Shown here in pieces: positions 8,272-13,100 of a stretch of 13,100 nt of DNA. This DNA comes from an uncultured Pseudomonadota bacterium (GTDB taxonomy: Bacteria > Pseudomonadota > Alphaproteobacteria > RF32 > CAG-239). The notes under the pieces are model-generated. The model saw nothing but the letters and a program-made list of their open reading frames with translations. It was not told the origin of the DNA and did not search any database. A program made the translations under genes and the position numbers. How positions within the stretch are numbered: the stretch's first letter is position 1; each line of letters opens with the position of its first letter. The stretch spans positions 1 through 13,100 of the forward strand of contig CADBMG010000038.1 in NCBI GenBank assembly GCA_902795745.1, read 5' to 3'.

Positions 8272-9665
8272 TGCAAAAAAATGAACAAATATGGCAACAG
8301 CGCTATTTAGCGGCACCGAAGCAATTATCGAAATTAAAAAATGTCGGAACGGTAATTGCCGCCTTCAATACCAACATTGATGCGGTGGTTAAAATCCGCG
8401 GAGATGAGCTTTCTAAGTTAGCCGAACAGTTTGATTTGAAAATAGCTGACATTAAAAACGGGGTAAATCAGTTATGTTCGGTTCGCGATGTGGTGCGAGG
8501 AATATGCAAATGTTTCATAAATGGAATTGCTGAGGAGTGGTTGTGTCAAGATGCGGCAATCGCGGAATGGATGCAAAAGAATCTGCAATATGAACGTTTG
8601 CAGATGGGAGGACAGGCCGGTATTATTGCCAATTTAGCCGCAGTATTGGGAGTAAAACGTGCAATTGTACATACGGCATCGCATCCTAAAAAGCAAGCAG
8701 AGCAGTTTTTGCATTATAAAAATCTTTATGCTGTTGATGAAAATGCAGAGTTGCAACAAGCATCAACAATGAATAGAGTAAATGACGATGCCCTCATCCA
8801 TTATATTATAGAGTTTGATAAAGGTGAGTGTTGCACAATAGAAGGACAGAATTTTACCGCACCGAGAGCAAATCGCTTTATAGCAACTTATGATCCGGCA
8901 AATATGCATCTTAAAATTAATGATGGATTTATCAAGTATGTTGATGAAAATGGTTATGATTTTTTAGTGCTGTCGGGTTTTCATAATTTGACGGCAAAAA
9001 ACGGAGGAGAAGAGCGAATCGGTGAAATTGTGCCCTTGATTAAAAATTGGCGTGAACATTATCCGAGCGGTGTTATCCATTTGGAACTTGCCTCGACGCA
9101 AGACAAAGTTATTCGCCGTGTTATATTGGAAAAAATAGCACCGTTGGTCGATTCACTTGGCTTAAATGAACGCGAGGCAATTGATGCCATAGAAATTATT
9201 GCTCCTGATTATTACAAAAAAAATAAGAACGAAGTGCTCGAAGCAGCACTGATGACGGAAATATTGCTAAAAATCAAAGAAAAAACGCAAACTCCACGCA
9301 TTCAATTGCATATGTTCGGGCTTTATGTGACTTTGCAAAATGCCGATTTTCGCATAAATGTTGAACAAAACCGTAACGGAATGTTGTTTGCCGCTGTGGT
9401 TGCTGCGTCTAAGGCCGGATACGGAAAAATTGAAAAACCGGAAGATTTGTTGTGGTCAAATATTCAAAATATAAATGTTCCGGAGTTGGCGGAATTGCAA
9501 AAGCTGAGTGAGTGCTTAAACATGCCGGAACTATTGAGCGATGGTATTGCAAAATTGGGAAAATATGACATCATCGCCGTTCCGACGTTGATTGTGCCGA
9601 AACCGCTTACGCTCGTCGGAATGGGAGATACAATTTCTTCGGTGTCACTCGTAAGTGCTATATAA
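8271..9665 (+). CDS. ADP-dependent sugar kinase (ADP-glucokinase/phosphofructokinase family)
   Basis: This is a ribokinase-fold kinase of the family that uses ADP rather than ATP to phosphorylate glucose or fructose 6-phosphate. The product has 464 residues, close to archaeal members. Family marks in order are FNTNIDAV (Asn35, Asp37; sugar pocket), GGQAG (113-117), HLE (His270-Glu272; metal region), GLNERE (Asn299-Glu302, the NExE-type motif) and GMGDTIS (450-456) with the likely catalytic base Asp453. The protein ends 11 residues after this motif, as archaeal enzymes nearly do, so it looks complete. I chose ATG at 8271, which overlaps the Mic60 stop by one base; an in-frame TTG at 8268 directly before it is less likely. 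GAGGG lies about 13 bases upstream. Whether the substrate is glucose or fructose 6-phosphate cannot be read here. The family is mostly archaeal and metazoan, so its presence in a proteobacterium suggests transfer or rare retention. Confidence 0.88.
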   Translation: MQKNEQIWQQRYLAAPKQLSKLKNVGTVIAAFNTNIDAVVKIRGDELSKLAEQFDLKIADIKNGVNQLCSVRDVVRGICKCFINGIAEEWLCQDAAIAEWMQKNLQYERLQMGGQAGIIANLAAVLGVKRAIVHTASHPKKQAEQFLHYKNLYAVDENAELQQASTMNRVNDDALIHYIIEFDKGECCTIEGQNFTAPRANRFIATYDPANMHLKINDGFIKYVDENGYDFLVLSGFHNLTAKNGGEERIGEIVPLIKNWREHYPSGVIHLELASTQDKVIRRVILEKIAPLVDSLGLNEREAIDAIEIIAPDYYKKNKNEVLEAALMTEILLKIKEKTQTPRIQLHMFGLYVTLQNADFRINVEQNRNGMLFAAVVAASKAGYGKIEKPEDLLWSNIQNINVPELAELQKLSECLNMPELLSDGIAKLGKYDIIAVPTLIVPKPLTLVGMGDTISSVSLVSAI

Positions 9666-9702
9666 GACAGGATAAGGCAAGGGTATAACCCATAAATATT
9701 TG

Positions 9703-9731
9703 TTGCATAAAGTACAAAAAAATCATAGAAT
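9703..9731 (+). promoter_or_regulatory. Predicted sigma70-type promoter of kdsD-lptCA-lptB
   Basis: A -35 box TTGCAT (9703-9708) and a -10 box TAGAAT (9726-9731, five of six to consensus) are separated by exactly 17 bases, placing transcription start near 9738. The kdsD ATG follows about 20 bases later with an AAGGAG ribosome site 7 bases upstream of it. This is the best promoter match in the window. Confidence 0.6.
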
Positions 9732-9759
9732 CGGGCAATAATGACTAAGGAGACTGTAA

Positions 9760-10725
9760 ATGGCTGATAATCAGGATATTTTAGTGGCAAAACAGACAAT
9801 TGACCGCGAAATTGAAGCGTTGCGGGTAATGGAAAATGAACTTGATGATACATTGACTAAAGCATTGGATGTTTTGCAGAAAACAAAAGGGCGTGTAATT
9901 ATTACCGGTATGGGAAAATCGGGACATATTGCACGCAAAATTGCCGCTACAATGGCCTCAACCGGAACACCTTCATTTTTCCTGCATCCGGGAGAAGCCA
10001 GCCACGGCGATTTGGGTATGGTTACAACAAATGATACGGTCATTGCCATTTCTAATGGCGGTGAATCAAAAGAGCTATCGGATATATTGGTTTATTGTCG
10101 GCGTTTTAGTGTACCTATTATTGCCATTACCAAAAATCCGCAGAGTTCTTTGGGGAAAAATTGTGATATGGTGCTGAAATTGCCGGATAACGGTGAAGCT
10201 TGCCCGCTTGGCTTGGCTCCGATGTCTTCAACAACGGCTACTTTGGTTTTAGGTGATATTTTAGCGGCAGATTTAATGGTTCGTAAAGGATTTACGGCAG
10301 ATGACTTTAAGTTGCGGCATCCGGGAGGTAAGTTGGGAGCAATTTTGCGTCATGTTGCCGATATTATGCATACCGGTGATGAAATGCCGCTTATCGGCGA
10401 AGATGCCATTATGCAAGATGCACTGATTACCATGTCGGCAAAAATGCTCGGATGTGTTGGCATTGTCAATAAAAACGGCGAATTAATCGGAATGATTACC
10501 GATGGTGATTTGCGTCGTTGGATGGCACCGAATTTGATTGAAGAAAAAGTCAGTAAGGTTATGACCAAAAATCCGCGCACCATTCGCGGAGATGCTCTTA
10601 TTGCCGAAGCTGTTAATGTGATGAATAACACGGGACGCGGTATTACCAATATGTTTGTGGTTGAGGGAAAAAAGCCGGTTGGTGTTGTGCATATTCATGA
10701 CTGTTTGAAAGCCGGAGTCAGTTAA
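9760..10725 (+). CDS. kdsD: D-arabinose 5-phosphate isomerase
   Basis: KdsD interconverts ribulose 5-phosphate and arabinose 5-phosphate, the first step towards the LPS core sugar Kdo. The protein has 321 residues (E. coli KdsD 328). An N-terminal SIS sugar-isomerase domain (about 35-180) is followed by two CBS domains (about 204-258 and 268-321). The four residues that correspond to the E. coli active site are present: Lys53 (GMGKSG), Glu105, Glu146 (DNGEACPLG) and His187 (RHPGG). HPGEASHGDLGM is also characteristic. The phosphate-loop reads SNGGES where SNSGE[ST] is usual, a Ser to Gly change at residue 100. The start is ATG with AAGGAG 7 bases upstream. It heads the unit with lptCA and lptB, tying Kdo supply to LPS export; it stops directly before the next gene's TTG start. 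GutQ-type paralogues share this layout, but the LPS context favours KdsD. Confidence 0.94.
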   Translation: MADNQDILVAKQTIDREIEALRVMENELDDTLTKALDVLQKTKGRVIITGMGKSGHIARKIAATMASTGTPSFFLHPGEASHGDLGMVTTNDTVIAISNGGESKELSDILVYCRRFSVPIIAITKNPQSSLGKNCDMVLKLPDNGEACPLGLAPMSSTTATLVLGDILAADLMVRKGFTADDFKLRHPGGKLGAILRHVADIMHTGDEMPLIGEDAIMQDALITMSAKMLGCVGIVNKNGELIGMITDGDLRRWMAPNLIEEKVSKVMTKNPRTIRGDALIAEAVNVMNNTGRGITNMFVVEGKKPVGVVHIHDCLKAGVS

Positions 10726-12210
10726 TTGTCAGATTTGCGTAAAATAGATGCTTATTTTGATGATAAGGCACCAATTGAAAAATATTCCGGTGATAAAAAG
10801 GCAGCGGAATCCGGTTGGTTAAAGTTTGCTAAATTGGGATTTCCTTGTTTGGCGGCGGCTTTACTGGGTGTGATGATTGTGTTACCGAGTATTCGGAAAA
10901 GTGTGGATTTGCGTGATAATGTTACAGTTCCGCGCAAAAACGAAATGGAAAAGCTTCATGTTGAAGAAACGGTATTCAGTGCGACAGACAGTAAAAATCG
11001 CATTAATCGTCTGCAAGCGGTTTCGATTGATGAGGTTGAAGTCGGTTCCCAAAAGGTAAAGATGATTAGACCGAGCGGTACTATTCCTACCGACAGCGGT
11101 ATGGTTGATATCAGTTCCGATGAGGGTTTTTTTACGCAAGAAATTAATTTGCTTGACTTAGTAAAAAATGTAAAAGCCGTAGTTGATAATAATACGGTAA
11201 TTACTACTGAGGCGGCGTCGTATGACTTTAATACAGACATGGGTTACGGTAATGTTCAAATTAATGCTGAAGGCGATTGGGGAACATTGACTGCTGATGC
11301 TTTTAATTATGATAAAAAGTCAGAAATATTGTCTTTATATGGGCATTCGCATCTTGTTGGGCATAAAGGGGAGCTGACAGCCGAAAAAGAAAATCGCTAT
11401 TATTTGAATGAAGATAAAATTATTTCCGAAAAAAATGTGGTGTTACGGCAGAAAGATAAGAGCATTAGAGCCGATAAAGTGATATCTTTTTTAACTAAAT
11501 CGTCTCCCAAAGAAGTGACTAAAGCGGAGGCATATGGTAATGTTTTGGTTAAAACGGCTACATCTACTGCTAAAGGTGTAGAGGGATATTATGAACCGGA
11601 ACGTAATCTTATTCGGCTGTATGGTAAGCCGCAAAAAGAAAAACAAAACGGCATTGTTACGTTGACTCAGGGTGACAAAACTTTGTTTGCCAATCAGATT
11701 TTTGTGCATTTATTGCCAAGTAACAAAAATGAGATTGATTACGTAGAGGCATTGGGGCAGGTCAAAGTAAGAACACCAACTGAAACGGCAAGCGGTGCAG
11801 AAGGTGTATACAATTTGCGTCGGCATAAAGTTTTGCTATATGGTTCGCCACGGCAGTCAAGGAATAAAAAGGGAAAAGTTAAAATTACGCAGGGCGAAAA
11901 TGTTTTGACGGCAGATAATGTTGTTATGTATTTGCTCAAAAATAATAAAACAATTGACTATGTTGAAGCTTTGGGGAAAGTTAAAGTAGTTACGCCGAAA
12001 GGTACGGCAGAAGGTGACCGCGGTGTTTATAAGCCGCAGGAAAATCTGGTTGAGCTTTGGGATAATGTGCAGATTGAGCAAAATGGTAATTTTGTGCGCG
12101 GCGGTCATGCCCAAACTGATTTAAATACGTCGGTAAGTAAAATTATGGGTGCGAAAAAAGGTGAGCGCATCAGCGGTACGTTTTACAAGAGAAAGAAAGT
12201 GAGTAAGTAA
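10726..12210 (+). CDS. LptC-LptA fusion protein of the LPS transport bridge
   Basis: This inner-membrane-anchored periplasmic protein should both dock on the LptBFG exporter (LptC role) and carry LPS across the periplasm (LptA role). It has 494 residues against about 190-220 for LptC alone. A cytoplasmic N-terminus of about 34 residues leads into one membrane helix (about 35-54). An LptC-like region follows, including DWGTLTADAFNYDK near 190. From about residue 247 come three OstA/LptA-type repeats of about 73 residues each, starting near 247, 320 and 394. They share patterns such as DYVEALGKVKV, GAEGVY and LYGSP. No second signal peptide and no separate lptA lie before lptB, so one chain seems to replace both. 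The TTG start directly after the kdsD stop is supported by GGAG 8 bases upstream and the lack of any other start before the membrane helix. A specialised LptC with lptA elsewhere is possible. Confidence 0.85.
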   Translation: MSDLRKIDAYFDDKAPIEKYSGDKKAAESGWLKFAKLGFPCLAAALLGVMIVLPSIRKSVDLRDNVTVPRKNEMEKLHVEETVFSATDSKNRINRLQAVSIDEVEVGSQKVKMIRPSGTIPTDSGMVDISSDEGFFTQEINLLDLVKNVKAVVDNNTVITTEAASYDFNTDMGYGNVQINAEGDWGTLTADAFNYDKKSEILSLYGHSHLVGHKGELTAEKENRYYLNEDKIISEKNVVLRQKDKSIRADKVISFLTKSSPKEVTKAEAYGNVLVKTATSTAKGVEGYYEPERNLIRLYGKPQKEKQNGIVTLTQGDKTLFANQIFVHLLPSNKNEIDYVEALGQVKVRTPTETASGAEGVYNLRRHKVLLYGSPRQSRNKKGKVKITQGENVLTADNVVMYLLKNNKTIDYVEALGKVKVVTPKGTAEGDRGVYKPQENLVELWDNVQIEQNGNFVRGGHAQTDLNTSVSKIMGAKKGERISGTFYKRKKVSK

Positions 12211-12953
12211 TGCTGAAAAAAAATAGTGATACGGATGTTTTGGAAATATTCAATATCGGTAAGAAATATAAGAAACGCACGGTGCTGAAAAATGTTTCTT
12301 TGCACGTTAAAAAAGGCGAAGCGGTCGGTTTGCTCGGACCGAACGGTGCCGGTAAAACTACCTGTTTTTATTGTGTTACCGGTTTGATTACACCGGATTA
12401 CGGTGATGTGTATATTAACGGGCAAGATATTACCGATATGCCGATGTATAAGCGTGCTAAAATGGGAATTGGCTATTTGCCGCAAGAATCGTCTATTTTT
12501 CGTAGTTTGAGTGTGGAAGACAATATTAAAGGTATTCTGCAAATTGTGGTGGAAGATGAGAGCCAGCGTGAAAATATGTTGGAGGAATTACTTAACGAGT
12601 TTTCAATTGCGCATTTGCGTAAGTCTCCGGCATTGGCACTTTCCGGCGGTGAACGCAGACGTTTGGAAATTGCTCGTGCGCTTGCTTGTAATCCGAGTTT
12701 TATTTTGCTTGATGAACCGCTTGCCGGTATTGATCCGATTGCGGTTGGAGAAATCAGAACCTTAGTTTCGCAGCTCAAAAACCGTGGTTTGGGTGTATTG
12801 ATCACCGATCATAATGTGCGTGAAACGCTTGATATTATCGATAGAGCGTATATTTTGCATTCCGGTTCGGTTTTAATGGAAGGTACACCGCAACAGATTG
12901 TTGCTAACGAAGAAGTGCGCAAAGTTTATTTGGGTGATAATTTTTCTTTATAG
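12210..12953 (+). CDS. lptB: LPS export ABC transporter ATP-binding protein LptB
   Basis: LptB is the cytoplasmic ATPase that, with LptF and LptG, pulls LPS from the inner membrane and pushes it along the Lpt bridge. It has 247 residues (E. coli LptB 241). All ABC motifs are intact: Walker A GPNGAGKTT (43-51), Q-loop Gln92 in LPQESS, signature LSGGE (144-148), Walker B with Asp168-Glu169 (LLDEPLAGIDP) and the switch His201 (ITDHNV). The segment QDITDMPMYKRAKMGIGYLP is typical of LptB rather than of amino-acid transporters. The ATG overlaps the stop of the fusion gene by one base (TAATG), so translation is probably coupled. It is the last gene of the unit and is followed by a strong hairpin terminator. 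In many alphaproteobacteria rpoN and hpf follow lptB; they do not follow here on this strand. Confidence 0.97.
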   Translation: MLKKNSDTDVLEIFNIGKKYKKRTVLKNVSLHVKKGEAVGLLGPNGAGKTTCFYCVTGLITPDYGDVYINGQDITDMPMYKRAKMGIGYLPQESSIFRSLSVEDNIKGILQIVVEDESQRENMLEELLNEFSIAHLRKSPALALSGGERRRLEIARALACNPSFILLDEPLAGIDPIAVGEIRTLVSQLKNRGLGVLITDHNVRETLDIIDRAYILHSGSVLMEGTPQQIVANEEVRKVYLGDNFSL

Positions 12954-12982
12954 AAAGGCATTTTTATACCTCATATATAAGA

Positions 12983-13012
12983 AAAACGTCTTCCTTTTGG
13001 GGAAGACGTTTT
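12983..13012. terminator. Rho-independent terminator, probably bidirectional
   Basis: A perfect 12-base-pair stem (AAAACGTCTTCC at 12983-12994 with GGAAGACGTTTT at 13001-13012) closes a 6-base loop (TTTTGG). On the plus strand it ends in TTTT followed by AATTTT, terminating the lptB unit 29 bases after its stop. Read on the minus strand the stem ends in a run of five T, so it can also stop the convergent gene on the right. Confidence 0.9.
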
Positions 13013-13016
13013 AATT

Positions 13017-13100
13017 TTAAGAGTTGCTTCGTCCTTTTGCCATAACGGCGTTTTTTAACGGGAATGATGCATTTACCAAAGTTCTGATACGCTCTGAACA
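13017..13100 (-). CDS. Probable C-terminal end of a convergent gene, product unknown
   Basis: On the minus strand a frame is open from the right edge to a TAA at 13017-13019, giving 27 residues that end in LKNAVMAKGRSNS. The stop lies 4 bases before a terminator stem that also has a T-run in this direction, which is what the end of a convergent gene would look like. The 27 residues are too few to recognise a family. A second minus-strand frame is also open here but runs through the terminator and is less likely. There is no sign of a plus-strand gene after lptB in this stretch. Confidence 0.45.
   Translation of the reverse strand, partial: CSERIRTLVNASFPLKNAVMAKGRSNS

Noticed and set aside
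7842..8297. Long minus-strand open frame (151 codons) opposite the Mic60-like gene
   Set aside because: It lies entirely opposite well-supported coding sequence, has no recognisable domain and disrupts the operon structure; it is a shadow frame.
9681..9691. Short hairpin GGGT-ATA-ACCC after the kinase gene
   Set aside because: The stem has only four pairs and no T-run follows, so it is not a convincing terminator; it could be a chance palindrome.
12183..12542. Minus-strand open frame of 119 codons across the lptCA/lptB junction
   Set aside because: It is antisense to the Walker A and Q-loop region of lptB and shows no family features.
12966..13100. Second minus-strand frame open from the right edge
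   Set aside because: It would read through both arms of the strong terminator before stopping, unlike the neighbouring frame that ends just before the stem.

Overview
The window reads as a chromosomal segment of an AT-rich Gram-negative bacterium, most likely an alphaproteobacterium. It carries lipopolysaccharide (LPS) transport and Kdo genes, a tripartite efflux pump, and a protein resembling the alphaproteobacterial Mic60/mitofilin family lying divergent from tsaD, a neighbourhood I know from that class. The AT-rich composition and very tight gene packing would fit a host-associated or uncultured lineage, but that is inference. I see no mobile element, CRISPR array, tRNA or rRNA, and no gene-free stretch longer than about 150 bases.

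Layout. (1) Positions 1-5308, minus strand: a three-gene RND efflux operon read in the order periplasmic adaptor, inner-membrane RND pump, outer-membrane channel; the channel gene runs off the left edge. A perfect 8-4-8 inverted repeat overlaps the likely promoter at 5389-5416 and looks like a repressor operator, but no regulator gene is present. (2) Positions 5441-7155, minus strand: tsaD (tRNA t6A synthesis) followed by nth (endonuclease III), joined by a one-base TAATG overlap. (3) Positions 7258-9665, plus strand: a Mic60-like membrane protein followed by a kinase of the ADP-dependent glucokinase/phosphofructokinase family, joined by a TGATG overlap. (4) Positions 9760-12953, plus strand: kdsD, a single gene encoding LptC fused to LptA-type repeats, and lptB. 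A good promoter precedes kdsD and a strong hairpin terminator follows lptB. (5) The last 84 bases hold what looks like the end of a convergent minus-strand gene that would share this terminator.

How the genes work together. Block 4 links the first committed step of Kdo synthesis to the machine that carries finished LPS to the outer membrane. Block 1 would expel toxic compounds across both membranes. Block 3 pairs a membrane-shaping protein with an ADP-using sugar kinase, a family mainly known from archaea and animals. The two points most worth a second look are this kinase and the LptC-LptA fusion. The apparent absence of hemC/hemD between tsaD and the Mic60 gene and the orphan operator are also notable.
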